Part shown: one piece after another, positions 8,479-16,044 of the stretch
Position numbering within the stretch: the stretch's first letter is position 1
How the letters are laid out: each line of letters starts with the position of its first letter
Source: an uncultured Prevotella sp.
GTDB taxonomy: Bacteria; Bacteroidota; Bacteroidia; Bacteroidales; Bacteroidaceae
Direction: 5' to 3'
Assembly: GCA_900322035.1 (NCBI GenBank)
Contig: ONYL01000020.1
Span: 1 to 53,684 of the forward strand
DNA length: 53,684 nucleotides
Position numbers and translations under genes: made by a program
Notes under the pieces: model-generated
Database searches by the model: none
What the model was told of the DNA's origin: nothing
What the model saw: the letters and a program-made list of their open reading frames with translations, nothing else

Positions 8479-8879
8479 CGATAGATTCTCCTGTGTTTCT
8501 CGTTTTCTTTGATCACCATCACCTTCGTCGCCAGCACCCGCTGTCTCACCGCTTCCAGCGAAGCAATCCCGCTTCTTACAGCGTAGCTTCTCACCGTGTC
8601 CTGGTGGGCACACAAGCGCCGGGCGATCTCTGCATAGGTGAGCACTGCGGCCATTTTACTGATGTAGGCCATGTCCTCAGCCGTCAGCTTTCGCCTCGTC
8701 CTGGCGACACCGGCCTCCTGTCTGAGAGCTGTCAAGTATCTCGCGTCGCAGCCCAAGCTCTCTCTCATCGTCCGTGCCGTCATCTTTGCATGTGAGCGCA
8801 CAAACTCCAAATCCTCCTCACGGTTCCGCTTGTTTTTCGGTATCTTGATGATCGGCGGAAGATAAAGCTCCCAGCTCAT
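8445..8879 (-). CDS. Prophage DNA-binding protein with two HTH-like segments
   Basis: 144 residues from ATG 8879; the start overlaps the stop of the upstream gene as ATGA, indicating coupled translation. Two helix-turn-helix-like segments are visible, around residues 23-57 (DLEFVRSHAKMTARTMRESL) and 66-103 (TYAEIARRLCAHQDTVRSYA), with a basic linker (RTRRK) between them. Such proteins upstream of terL are candidates for the terminase small subunit or a late-gene activator; the sequence does not decide. The last eleven residues, RGGRNTQGGRP, are encoded by the 22-bp repeat array, so the array has replaced or extended the native C-terminus. Confidence 0.6.
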   Translation of the reverse strand: MSWELYLPPIIKIPKNKRNREEDLEFVRSHAKMTARTMRESLGCDARYLTALRQEAGVARTRRKLTAEDMAYISKMAAVLTYAEIARRLCAHQDTVRSYAVRSGIASLEAVRQRVLATKVMVIKENEKHRRIYRGGRNTQGGRP

Positions 8880-9640
8880 ACCTTGCCTCCTTTCCTCATC
8901 GAGCCGATCTTCTCCGCAAACCCCGGGTTTCTCGTGATTGCCTTGCTCATCGACTCTTCCACAACCCTGAAGCTCGCCAGCCAGTTGATCAGGTTGCTCA
9001 CCGCCGTGTTCACATGAGGATCCTCCTGTAAATTCATAAGTTTCCCCTCCGCGAGTATACCCGCCAAGTGATTGGCAAGGCGGCAGATCTGCGTTGCCGC
9101 GTAACCGCGGTCCTTCTCCCAAGGCAGGATGATGGTGTGGTGCCAGCACTCCTCCCAGTTCTTGTGCAGCACCTTATCCACCGACTCCAGCACCATCGCC
9201 AACAGCGTCACCAACGCCACCTGCGACACCGACTCCACATGCTGGTATCTTTCCGACTTCGTCACCTTTAGGTTGATCGCCCAGTACAGCGACTTCACCC
9301 GTGGAGCCAGCGCGTCGTTGAAATTGTCCTGAAAATCCAAGAACGCATCCATATTTTCACCACCGAAGTCCAGCCACTCACTTTTCATCACCAAGCGCTC
9401 CAAATCGTCCACGGCCTTCTCCATAGCCTTAAACGCCTTCTTCGTTCCCATACGGTAAAGACCATCAGCCTTCAGTTGCTGCTGCAAGTCAAACACCGAA
9501 AGAGACAGAATGTTCACCACAGGCGTGAAATATTGCAGCCACATCGCCGCAGCTCGCAGATACTGCCCCTTCAGTTCTTCCATCGTCAGCATACCATGCT
9601 TCACCTGGTAGGCTGCGCCACTCGACATTCTAAGTCTCAT
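8876..9640 (-). CDS. Conserved prophage protein of unknown function (254 aa)
   Basis: ATG at 9640, overlapping the stop of the 96-aa gene upstream as ATGA; its own stop overlaps the next start in the same way, so the three genes form a coupled run. The product is soluble and mostly helical, with the segments YFTPVVNILSLSVFDLQQQL, MEKAVDDLERLV and HVNTAVSNLINWLASFRVVE. I see no nucleotide-binding, metal-binding or membrane motif and do not recognise the family. Position just before the putative packaging regulator suggests a role in late regulation or packaging; this is only context. Confidence 0.6.
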   Translation of the reverse strand: MRLRMSSGAAYQVKHGMLTMEELKGQYLRAAAMWLQYFTPVVNILSLSVFDLQQQLKADGLYRMGTKKAFKAMEKAVDDLERLVMKSEWLDFGGENMDAFLDFQDNFNDALAPRVKSLYWAINLKVTKSERYQHVESVSQVALVTLLAMVLESVDKVLHKNWEECWHHTIILPWEKDRGYAATQICRLANHLAGILAEGKLMNLQEDPHVNTAVSNLINWLASFRVVEESMSKAITRNPGFAEKIGSMRKGGKV

Positions 9641-9927
9641 ACGCGTCCCTCCAGTCTGTCATTCTTGTGGGCCGAAACCCAGTTCTCACGCAGCTCCTTG
9701 ATGAACTGCTCCACTTCTTCCACGGCAATTGTCCGTCGTGCCAAGTCGCTCCCGTTCGACACACGGAAGGCCCGGGTCCCGTCGATCGTGATCCATATCC
9801 CGTTCTCAAAGTAGCGAACGTTAACAGCCTTGGCTGCCAGCTCGTCGAGAATCTCAGCCCTCTTGCGGTCGGCCATCACCGTCCTGCGGTCTCTGGCCTC
9901 CTGTGTGAAATAACTCAGAATACTCAT
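9637..9927 (-). CDS. Small prophage protein of unknown function (96 aa)
   Basis: ATG 9927 (MSILSYFTQEARDRR), with the stop overlapping the next start (ATGA). A charged helical N-terminus (residues 1-36) is followed by a beta-rich stretch, FENGIWITIDGTRAFRVSN, and a C-terminal helix, EEVEQFIKELRENW. The middle looks like a small beta-hairpin module, as in phage proteins of this size. No known motif. First gene of the coupled three-gene run; upstream lies a 70-nt AT-rich gap with repeats of TTTCGTTTA, where a promoter or leader could lie. Confidence 0.55.
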   Translation of the reverse strand: MSILSYFTQEARDRRTVMADRKRAEILDELAAKAVNVRYFENGIWITIDGTRAFRVSNGSDLARRTIAVEEVEQFIKELRENWVSAHKNDRLEGRV

Positions 9928-9997
9928 AGTTTCCTTTAATTGTTTCGTTTAACGTTTAGTTTCGTTTAGTTTTTAAGTTCTGTAATCCCCTCCATAC

Positions 9998-10468
9998 CTA
10001 TGGGTTGCCGCTTTCGCCGTTCTCTTCGGTTCCGTCGCTGCGCCCCTCGCTTTCCTCGTTCCCGTCGTTATCATCCTCCAGGAAGTCATCAACGGCTTCA
10101 TAGCCCTTAGGCCTCCTTCCCCTGGTGTGGAACTTGATCATCGGCTGGAGCGAGGCCTGGTAGGGCACCCTGAACAAGTTGTAGTTCTGCACCGACACCG
10201 GCAGCTCCTGCCTCGGAAGCCCCAGCCACGCATTCCACAACCGGTCACAGTAGCGGTGCAGCGGGTGTTTCCCGTCGCGCTTGCTCGCCCGGATCTTCGA
10301 CTGCCGCTGGCTCAGCGCATCCATCGTCCCCAGACAGATCAGCGTCTCATAACTCCCCCTCGGCCTCCCCGGATAACCCTGCGGGATCTTCCCGATCAGC
10401 GGACACTCGGCGCAGCAGTCCGGCTGCTCCACCGGGATCCTCACATTCACAAAATTTCTCTTTGGCAT
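9998..10468 (-). CDS. Prophage protein with N-terminal Cys cluster and acidic tail (156 aa)
   Basis: ATG 10468 (MPKRNFVNVRIPVEQ). Cys pairs in PDCCAECPLIG (residues 17-27) and a later LICLG could bind a metal ion. The middle (SKRDGKHPLHRYCDRLWNAWLGLP) is basic and aromatic. The C-terminal 35 residues are strongly acidic and low in complexity (DDFLEDDNDGNEESEGRSDG). The composition suggests a nucleic-acid- or protein-binding accessory protein. I do not recognise the family. A long non-coding gap precedes it. Confidence 0.55.
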   Translation of the reverse strand: MPKRNFVNVRIPVEQPDCCAECPLIGKIPQGYPGRPRGSYETLICLGTMDALSQRQSKIRASKRDGKHPLHRYCDRLWNAWLGLPRQELPVSVQNYNLFRVPYQASLQPMIKFHTRGRRPKGYEAVDDFLEDDNDGNEESEGRSDGTEENGESGNP

Positions 10469-10933
10469 AATCGTTTATTTTTTACCGTTTCATAATCGTT
10501 TTATCTGAACATCCTAACCCTTCCTCCCCGTCCCGTCCCCTTCCTCTCGTCCTCCCGAACTATTCGAAAAAACCGAAGTCTTGCCTAAGCAGCCCCCCGC
10601 TCCTTCCTCCCTTCCTCATCATGGATATTTCCAAAAAGGAAAGACCCACCCTTCACCCTCGTTTTTTTTATTTCCCCCACTCGTGGGGGAATCTCCATCT
10701 GGAGCCTATCCTCCTCTCCGTTCCATCCGCCCGTAGAGGTCAGCCCTCCCTGCTCACCGATCCATCCGCCGCAACCCAATCTCCCCATCCGCTCCTTGGA
10801 CCATCCTCCCCGTGCTTTCGGAAAACCGGATTTTCAAAAATTCCCCCTCCATCTCCCTGTGGGTGTGAGTGATTTGGGGATATTATGGCCTCAAAATAAA
10901 AATCACCCCCCCCGCCTATGTTATAGATGGTAG
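10469..10933. other. Non-coding, pyrimidine-rich gap with a hairpin
   Basis: No minus-strand ORF here has believable composition: the frame at 10585-10788 is Gly/Arg-rich with no domain-like segment. The plus strand is strikingly rich in C and T (for example 10512-10560 and 10700-10860). A 9-bp stem, TTCCCCCAC-TC-GTGGGGGAA, lies at 10672-10691 next to a run of T at 10662-10669. It may hold a packaging (cos/pac) or regulatory site, or be a decayed gene; none can be shown. Confidence 0.4.
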
Positions 10934-11269
10934 TCACTCCGTGCCCATCAGCCTTGCCTTCCACTGGCTGAGCCTTTCCCGCTCTCTCTGTTGGTGGTTG
11001 TCCCGTCCCCAAGTCTTTCGATTCTTGTGAATCTCTCTATGGCATTGAGGACAAACGCTTTCCAGGTTGTTAAGGTCGAAGGCCAAACGCTTGCAGTCGG
11101 CAGGGGTCAGTCCGCTCTCCACTTCTATTTTGTGGTGGACCACAGACGCCAATCGGTAAATACCGTGCCCCTGGCATTCTTCACAGTAAGGATCCTGTGC
11201 GAGCTTAATTGCTCTCAGTCGTCGCCACTCTTTCGAGTTCATAAGTCTGATATATTCTTTTCCGTGCAT
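10934..11269 (-). CDS. HNH endonuclease
   Basis: 111 residues from ATG 11269. The beta-beta-alpha metal motif is complete: a first Cys pair (YCEECQGHG), the catalytic-type VVHHKIEVESG, then NLESVCPQCHREIH with the second Cys pair and the final His. Such small HNH proteins nick or cut DNA; in HK97-like phages they work with the terminase at the cos site, and free-standing ones can be homing nucleases. Here it lies between the primase block and the packaging genes. It overlaps the 3' end of the upstream gene by 31 nt in another frame, so expression is likely coupled. Confidence 0.85.
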   Translation of the reverse strand: MHGKEYIRLMNSKEWRRLRAIKLAQDPYCEECQGHGIYRLASVVHHKIEVESGLTPADCKRLAFDLNNLESVCPQCHREIHKNRKTWGRDNHQQRERERLSQWKARLMGTE

Positions 11270-11910
11270 AATAAATTTCTTTTGTCCGACCCACTTGGCA
11301 TGGTCTCGGTATCATAATGTTTCTTTTTCTTTGTCCTGTTGCCGTATTCCACAGCCTTGCCGTTATCAGTCCGGCAGTCTTCGAATTGCCGCAGTATCTC
11401 ATCGTGATTGATGTCTTTTATAATTTGCTCGCCTGTCAGTGTCTGGATAAGCTCCAAAGTTGAACGGCAATCTTTCTCCGCGCAGACCATTCTCAGCCGT
11501 TTGTATAAGTTAGGGGATAGCAATTCTACTGTCCTGTCGAATATTTGGATGATATTACTGGTTTGCCTGAAATCGCCGAAGAATGGGCGCTCGATATGGA
11601 CAGCCCTGCATCCGCATCGGCCCTTGGCTCTGAGGTAATAGGTCGCTTCCGAGATGTAGGGCTGGGTGAATGGATCCGCGAGGTTCAGCGAATCCTTCCA
11701 TCCTACCATGTCCTCGAAGACTGCCATGATCCGTTCCATCTCTGGTGTCAGGTTGTTGCGGTCATCCATATACCGTATGAGCGTATCTGCGCACATCTGG
11801 AGAATCTCGTAGGGCTTCATCCCAGCTTTCTCCGATAGGCGGCAAAGCTTCTTGTAGCCGTCCGGGCTTATCTTTGTACTGATTACTTTGTATCGTTCTG
11901 TTTTTTGCAT
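11239..11910 (-). CDS. Prophage protein of unknown function (223 aa)
   Basis: Start placed at ATG 11910 (MQKTERYKVISTKISPDGYKK), which gives a 28-nt overlap with the primase gene; an earlier in-frame start at 11958 would extend further into that gene. The N-terminus (VISTKISPDGYKKLCRLSEK, then YEILQMCADTLIRYMDD) resembles ribbon-helix-helix-type or phage regulator N-termini with one beta strand and two helices. The rest is soluble, with Cys in GRCGCRAVHIERPF. Position between primase and HNH nuclease suggests a replication accessory. Function unknown. Confidence 0.6.
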   Translation of the reverse strand: MQKTERYKVISTKISPDGYKKLCRLSEKAGMKPYEILQMCADTLIRYMDDRNNLTPEMERIMAVFEDMVGWKDSLNLADPFTQPYISEATYYLRAKGRCGCRAVHIERPFFGDFRQTSNIIQIFDRTVELLSPNLYKRLRMVCAEKDCRSTLELIQTLTGEQIIKDINHDEILRQFEDCRTDNGKAVEYGNRTKKKKHYDTETMPSGSDKRNLLCTEKNISDL

Positions 11911-13103
11911 ATCGTTATCGGTTCTAATTGCAGTTGATCTTTGAGGTAGGTTGCCCATTTGTTTTTCTTACAGATGGCAGCAAACGATTCTTCCGCCAAC
12001 TCTTTCATGGTCTTAATCGCAGGCTTCGGGATTTCCTTGGCTGTTGCGCTGTTGAGTCTTGGTGCTAAGAGGCTGCTCACGATGATGTCGCCAAGATCTG
12101 CTTTCTCCCCGTCGGAATCCTTCCAGTAGTTATCGAGATAGCGAGTGTCCACGGTCATGTTTTTATACCCGATCATTTGCGCCTGCTGCTTCCATGCCTC
12201 CACTCCGTCTTTGTCGGGGTAGAGGTATATTTGCCGGCCTTGCCGGATGATGGGGTTGAGTTTAGAGGCATTGAGCATGGAAAGCCCGCCTGATGCCATC
12301 CATATCCACCTCTCAGGGTGTCCCCACATGATGCTGGCCAGGATGGCCGTTTTTTCGCTCTCCACGATGTTAATGACTGCTGATGGATGGAAGGTCAGCA
12401 GGTGCATCCCGAACAGTGTGGTGTGGAGGTCAGACTTGTCCAAGTCAATTTTTCCCGCCTTGGCCAGCAGACTGTGTGCCCAGGTGAAGTTGTAGGGAGT
12501 CTCCTTATCCCGGTGTCCGTCATGGCGATAGAGCATGAACTTGCCCGTTCTCACTTTGCCCAGCTCGTCTATCTGCCAGAAGATGGTATAGCCTTTGCCT
12601 CGTTGGGCGTGGCCCACTCCATAGTTGAGCAGCACCCTGTCCACTCTTGCCCGCTGCTCATCGTTCCAGGGCAGCGACCTTATCCAGTCGCACAGAGTGT
12701 CGCCCTTTGTATTGGTTCTTGCGAACACCATCTGCTGGGGGAGTGTCAGCATGGGCAGCGGGGCCACGGCCTTTCGGGGCAGTGATGGCCTTGGGCAGTA
12801 CCGTTCCGCTCCTTCCACGTCGATGCCGTATTTCTTTCCGAGCCATGCCACGGCCTCAAAGAAGCTCATGCGCTTATGCCTTATCAGGAACTCTATCGCG
12901 TCGCCGTGCGCCCCACACGAGAAGCAGGTGTAGCTGTTACGCCTGGGGCTGACCACAAAACTCCCCAGATGCCGGTCGTTGTGGAAGGGGCAGAGGCACT
13001 GGTAGTCCTGCCCCTTCCGCCTCAGTTCGCAGAAGTCCCCTATCACGTCCACCACGCTCGCGGCCTCCTTGATTCGTGCCAGTGTAAGATTGTCTATCCT
13101 CAT
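11883..13103 (-). CDS. Phage DNA primase, CHC2 zinc finger plus TOPRIM
   Basis: 406 residues from ATG 13103. The N-terminal CHC2 zinc finger is complete: C38-x2-H41 (CPFH) and C60-x2-C63 (CFSCGAHGDAIEFL). A TOPRIM-type catalytic core follows: VESEKTA at about 245-251 supplies the conserved Glu and YPDKDG at 293-298 the DxD pair. It makes RNA primers for phage replication. There is no DnaB-like helicase part, which fits with the separate RecA-fold ATPase encoded at 13390-14574. A small hairpin (13125-13138) lies 21 nt before the start. Shorter than bacterial DnaG, as usual for phage primases. Confidence 0.88.
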   Translation of the reverse strand: MRIDNLTLARIKEAASVVDVIGDFCELRRKGQDYQCLCPFHNDRHLGSFVVSPRRNSYTCFSCGAHGDAIEFLIRHKRMSFFEAVAWLGKKYGIDVEGAERYCPRPSLPRKAVAPLPMLTLPQQMVFARTNTKGDTLCDWIRSLPWNDEQRARVDRVLLNYGVGHAQRGKGYTIFWQIDELGKVRTGKFMLYRHDGHRDKETPYNFTWAHSLLAKAGKIDLDKSDLHTTLFGMHLLTFHPSAVINIVESEKTAILASIMWGHPERWIWMASGGLSMLNASKLNPIIRQGRQIYLYPDKDGVEAWKQQAQMIGYKNMTVDTRYLDNYWKDSDGEKADLGDIIVSSLLAPRLNSATAKEIPKPAIKTMKELAEESFAAICKKNKWATYLKDQLQLEPITICKKQNDTK

Positions 13104-13389
13104 TGTCGTCGTTTTTTTGTCCTTGGGGCGTCAGCCCCTCTAAGAGCCTATCGTCCGCTTCTGTAGTAATTGTCTGTTGTAAGAGTCAGTTGTTGCGCGC
13201 GCGGGAGGCCGCTCGGCCGCCCGGCAGCCGTGGGCATGTAACCCCCCGCGCCTTCCCCTCAGCGCGGGGTGGAATACACGCGGTGCCTAAGCGAAATTTT
13301 TCGCCTGATTTGGGTGGGTCCCAGGGGTGGGTCCCGGGGGGATATAGGGGGGCGCGCGCGCGCAAACCCACCCCATAAAAATATTTTTA
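13104..13389. other. Candidate replication origin between helicase and primase genes
   Basis: A 286-nt non-coding stretch dense in structure. It has hairpins GGGGC-GTCA-GCCCC (13125-13138), CCCCGCGC/GCGCGGGG (13244-13269) and GCGAAA/TTTCGC (13291-13304); two direct copies of GGGTGGGTCCC at 13312 and 13325; alternating GC tracts at 13194-13201 and 13351-13363; and an AT-rich palindrome, AAAAATATTTTT, at 13377-13388. Iteron-like repeats and hairpins beside an AT-rich segment, between a helicase and a primase gene, is the usual setting of a phage origin. This is inference; no initiator site is known. Confidence 0.45.
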
Positions 13390-14574
13390 CTAATCATCGT
13401 ATGGATTCAAGTTGGGATTCAGCCGGTAGGGATGATGCCCGCCAATCGACTTCGATCTATCCTCTACCAATAGCCGTGCCTCGATAGCTTCATCTACATA
13501 TTTAGATTGAATAATCTTTTTAGCCCCAATAAATAGCTTCCAAATATTTCTCTTGCTGTTCGGCCATTCGAAGCCTTCTGCCCCATAGAGCACCCGGGCT
13601 ATTCCGTCGATGTCCAAGTCGCCGCCGTCCTGCGGCTCCGGCTTTGGCTGGCTGCCAGGATCCAGCGGGTCGGGGGCATCGATGATCCGTGGCACGGCTA
13701 TCTCTATTTCTCCGTCCCGCTCCGTCGTCACCTCATAGGGAATGTCCGGCACGTCCTTGCTGCGTGCGTCGGTCTGCTTGGCCTTGAAGCTTACCAGCCC
13801 CGTCGCCGCATCCTTGGTCTTGGAGCTCACGAAGGTGTCCGTCACCTTGTTGCCCAGCTCCGTCCCCAAGTGGCCACGCATCTTGCTCACGTCGTCGGCT
13901 CCCGGCCGTGGGTTGTAGTGAAGGGCATTCCAGATACACACGTTCCGCTCCTCGGCCAGTCCCATCAGACGGTTGATGATGTCGGTCGACTCGGCGTTGT
14001 CGTTAAAGTCATGCACCACGTCCCGCAGTCCGTCCAGCACGATCACGTCGGGCTGCCACCGGTCTATCCAGTAGTCGGCCACCCGCAGCCGCTCCTGCGG
14101 AATGTCCGCCTCCTTGGGCATGTTCCTCAGTCGCAGCACGTGCAGCCGTGGGTGGTTGCACAGTGCGGGATAGCCGCATAGCCAGTTCACGCCCTTGGTG
14201 AGCCTCGACGTGTTGATGGGCTCCTGCTCCGTGTCGATATACATCACCGACAGTGGATGCCCCTTCATCCTCCGTGCGTCGGGGTTCAGCTCCAGTCCCC
14301 TGAGTCTCGATCTCACGTTCTCGGCCTCCGGCTCCAGTGCCGCCGCCACAAGCATCTCCAAAAAGAAGGTCTTGCCGTTCTTCTTCTGCCCCGTGATGGC
14401 CTGGATGCCTCCTAAGGGCGAGAACTTCACTCCCTTGTACATGAAGAGGAACATGGCGTCGGGATAGTCCACGCTGGCGTCGAACACAAACCCCTCATAA
14501 TAGGCCGCGTCCCGCTCCGCCCTCACCTCGTCGGGATTGGGCAGCTGTGTCCCAGTTTTGTGTTTTTCTGCCAT
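13390..14574 (-). CDS. RepA-like replicative helicase / RecA-fold ATPase
   Basis: 394 residues from ATG 14574. Walker A is GQKKNGKT at 62-69; an acidic strand end, SVMYIDTEQEP (109-119), holds the second catalytic acid; Walker B is PDVIVLDGLRD at 175-185. These match the single-domain hexameric helicases of phages and plasmids (RepA/AAA_25 group). It would unwind DNA for the primase encoded downstream. The C-terminal third (from about 300) has a Pro-rich linker (DPLDPGSQPKPEP), then a helical region (ARVLYGAEGFEWPNSKRNIW) that could contact DNA or the primase. Annotated as helicase by motif and by gene order; a recombination ATPase is the alternative. Confidence 0.8.
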   Translation of the reverse strand: MAEKHKTGTQLPNPDEVRAERDAAYYEGFVFDASVDYPDAMFLFMYKGVKFSPLGGIQAITGQKKNGKTFFLEMLVAAALEPEAENVRSRLRGLELNPDARRMKGHPLSVMYIDTEQEPINTSRLTKGVNWLCGYPALCNHPRLHVLRLRNMPKEADIPQERLRVADYWIDRWQPDVIVLDGLRDVVHDFNDNAESTDIINRLMGLAEERNVCIWNALHYNPRPGADDVSKMRGHLGTELGNKVTDTFVSSKTKDAATGLVSFKAKQTDARSKDVPDIPYEVTTERDGEIEIAVPRIIDAPDPLDPGSQPKPEPQDGGDLDIDGIARVLYGAEGFEWPNSKRNIWKLFIGAKKIIQSKYVDEAIEARLLVEDRSKSIGGHHPYRLNPNLNPYDD

Positions 14575-14591
14575 GATCTGTCTCGCTGTTG

Positions 14592-14894
14592 CTAAATATT
14601 TTCTGTTTGAGCCGCTTTATTTTGCGTCTGACGCACATCTTTCACGACAATGGCATTATACCACCTTCCGCCATATTCGTGCGCTCTCACGTCGAAAAAC
14701 ACGGTATATTCGCCATCCTTTTGAATGTTGTACCGGGCCAACTTGCTCTCCTTGCCGTCAAACACCTCAAAATAGAAATATCTGGGGTTCTCATCGGTGG
14801 TCATCAGCACATAGCCCTGCTTCTTCCACTCTCCGTTCTTGCCCAGGCCGGTCTGCACGGGCAGCACGTCAAAGATTCTTCCTGTGATCTCCAT
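14592..14894 (-). CDS. DUF3127-type single-strand-binding-like protein
   Basis: 100 residues from ATG 14894 (MEITGRIFDVLPVQTG); a longer reading from 14912 adds MWRDCR with no family match. The sequence (GKNGEWKKQGYVLMT, PRYFYFEVFDGK, then YTVFFDVRAHEYGGRWYN) has the five-strand OB-fold pattern of DUF3127 proteins, common in Bacteroidetes genomes and phages and thought to stand in for SSB or a replication accessory. It sits 17 nt upstream of the helicase gene, which supports a replication role. The family call is by recognition of the motif pattern. Confidence 0.72.
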   Translation of the reverse strand: MEITGRIFDVLPVQTGLGKNGEWKKQGYVLMTTDENPRYFYFEVFDGKESKLARYNIQKDGEYTVFFDVRAHEYGGRWYNAIVVKDVRQTQNKAAQTENI

Positions 14895-14895
14895 C

Positions 14896-15036
14896 CTACA
14901 GTCCCTCCACAATTACGTTCATCAGCACGATCATGCCCACGTACACGGCCATGATCAGCACACCCTTCGCGGCGTCCTGCCACGTTATGCCCTCCTTGCG
15001 GAAGTCGTCTCTCATCAGCCTCAAAAATTCCTTCAT
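14896..15036 (-). CDS. Small membrane protein (46 aa) in the early prophage operon
   Basis: ATG 15036 (MKEFLRLMRDDFRKEG), with stop TAG at 14898-14896, so the DUF3127 start follows immediately. A basic-acidic N-terminal helix is followed by one hydrophobic span, AAKGVLIMAVYVGMIVLMNV. Tight packing with the next gene supports expression. A strong GC hairpin (15053-15075) lies 16 nt before the ATG. Function unknown; a small membrane protein inside a replication block could anchor the replisome or affect the host membrane. Confidence 0.55.
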   Translation of the reverse strand: MKEFLRLMRDDFRKEGITWQDAAKGVLIMAVYVGMIVLMNVIVEGL

Positions 15037-15052
15037 AGTTGTTTTCTTTTAT

Positions 15053-15075
15053 GGCGGGGGCGCTCACGCCCCGCC
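15053..15075. other. GC-rich hairpin upstream of the 46-aa gene
   Basis: GGCGGGG-CG pairs with CG-CCCCGCC around a CTCA loop (one bulged G). On the plus strand it is followed by TGG and T runs (15078-15098), so it could terminate plus-strand transcription. On the minus strand, where the genes are, it lies 16 nt before a start codon, in an A-rich leader. A similar but shorter hairpin lies before the primase gene. Confidence 0.6.
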
Positions 15076-15096
15076 TGGTTTTTTGGTTATTTTTTT

Positions 15097-15468
15097 TCAA
15101 ATGTTCAGCGTTCTGGCCAGTATGTCCTCATCCTCGCCGCCCGGCTTCGCGCTCTCGCTCACCTTTGATGGGGTAGTGTTGTAGTTCAGCCCCAGTGCCT
15201 CGTATTGCGCCAGGAGCGTGCGGTTCAGTTTGTCGAAGTGGGGCAGAAGCGGGTTCACCTCCCGTTTCACCTGTCCCGTGCTCCCCGTCGTGATGGTCGA
15301 AAGCGGTTCCTCGGCCAGTTCCTCGGCCATCTTGTCCAAGAGTGCCGCGTTCTTTGCCGTGCTCCTTATCTGGGGCAGCAGCCACGGCTCAAAGTCCTTC
15401 CCCGTGCGGGCCTTGATGAGTTTCTTCAGTTCCTGCTCATACCCGCGCACCGTCTGTCTCTTCTCCAT
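15097..15468 (-). CDS. Prophage protein, possibly P27-like terminase small subunit (123 aa)
   Basis: ATG 15468, overlapping the previous stop as TGATG. An N-terminal basic helical region (GYEQELKKLIKARTGKDFEPW) is followed by REVNPLLPHFDKLNRTLLAQYEALGLNYNTTPSK. The NP...L..LGL..TPSK pattern is like the C-terminal part of the P27 family of terminase small subunits and of related Bacteroidales phage proteins. Against this, it lies in the early block, far from terL. So either the packaging genes are split, or this is a regulator that shares the fold. Confidence 0.5.
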   Translation of the reverse strand: MEKRQTVRGYEQELKKLIKARTGKDFEPWLLPQIRSTAKNAALLDKMAEELAEEPLSTITTGSTGQVKREVNPLLPHFDKLNRTLLAQYEALGLNYNTTPSKVSESAKPGGEDEDILARTLNI

Positions 15469-15776
15469 CAGCGGTTGTCCTCCAGGTATCTCAGTTCATG
15501 GTTCATCACCAGGCGCAGGATCTTGTGCAGCGGGTAGCCCCACCGCGTGGCGGTCACGCCGCCATCCTTTCCCGTCACCTCTATCCGCTCCCTCGGCACC
15601 AGGTAGCCCCACTGTTTCAGCCAGCTCTTGGTAATCATCGAGCAGCGGCGGCACAGCTCGTCGCCCGTCACCCATTCCTCTCTCGTGGTCTCCATCGCTG
15701 TCTCCACAGCCTCGCGCACCTCTCTCACGATGGCGTTTCTCGTGGCTGCGTCCATCTTGATCATCAGTCGTTCCAT
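15468..15776 (-). CDS. Prophage protein of unknown function (102 aa)
   Basis: ATG 15776 (MERLMIKMDAATRNAIVREV). The first half is a long amphipathic helix (REVREAVETAMETTREEW), the second has VTGDELCRRCSMITKSWLKQ, which fits a small helix-turn-helix. The pattern resembles excisionase-like or helix-turn-helix DNA-binding proteins in which the GDEL helix starts the HTH, so a regulator is likely. Its stop overlaps the next start as TGATG. No enzyme motif. Confidence 0.55.
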   Translation of the reverse strand: MERLMIKMDAATRNAIVREVREAVETAMETTREEWVTGDELCRRCSMITKSWLKQWGYLVPRERIEVTGKDGGVTATRWGYPLHKILRLVMNHELRYLEDNR

Positions 15777-15789
15777 AGTCGCCCTCCCT

Positions 15790-16023
15790 TCATTCTGTTT
15801 TACCTTCTTCCAGGGTCATCCTTGCAATCACATTGTGTACACCCACTCTCGTCGTCAGGTCGTAGCCCATCCGGGCCATCTCCCTGCCCACGATCCGCTC
15901 TGCCGCCGATCGGCTCAGCTCCGGGTTCTCCCGTCTCAGCTGCTCATACATTTGCAGAGCCGTCATGTCTCTCTTCTTCTTGCGCTTCTGCGCCAGAGTT
16001 AGAATCTCTTCCTTCATTTCCAT
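15790..16023 (-). CDS. Small basic prophage protein (77 aa)
   Basis: ATG 16023 (an internal ATG at 16017 is also possible). Very basic N-terminus (LTLAQKRKKKRDMTALQMYE), then LSRSAAERIVGREMARMGY, which could be a helix-turn-helix recognition pair. Small, soluble, no other motif. Second gene of the early leftward operon; a DNA-binding regulator is the likeliest role from charge and position, but the family is not recognised. Confidence 0.5.
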   Translation of the reverse strand: MEMKEEILTLAQKRKKKRDMTALQMYEQLRRENPELSRSAAERIVGREMARMGYDLTTRVGVHNVIARMTLEEGKTE

Positions 16024-16044
16024 GTCTCAATGCTTTAGTTTATA

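Noticed and set aside
10585-10788. Minus-strand ORF of 67 codons
   Set aside because: Gly/Arg-rich product without domain character, in a pyrimidine-biased stretch; composition explains the open frame.
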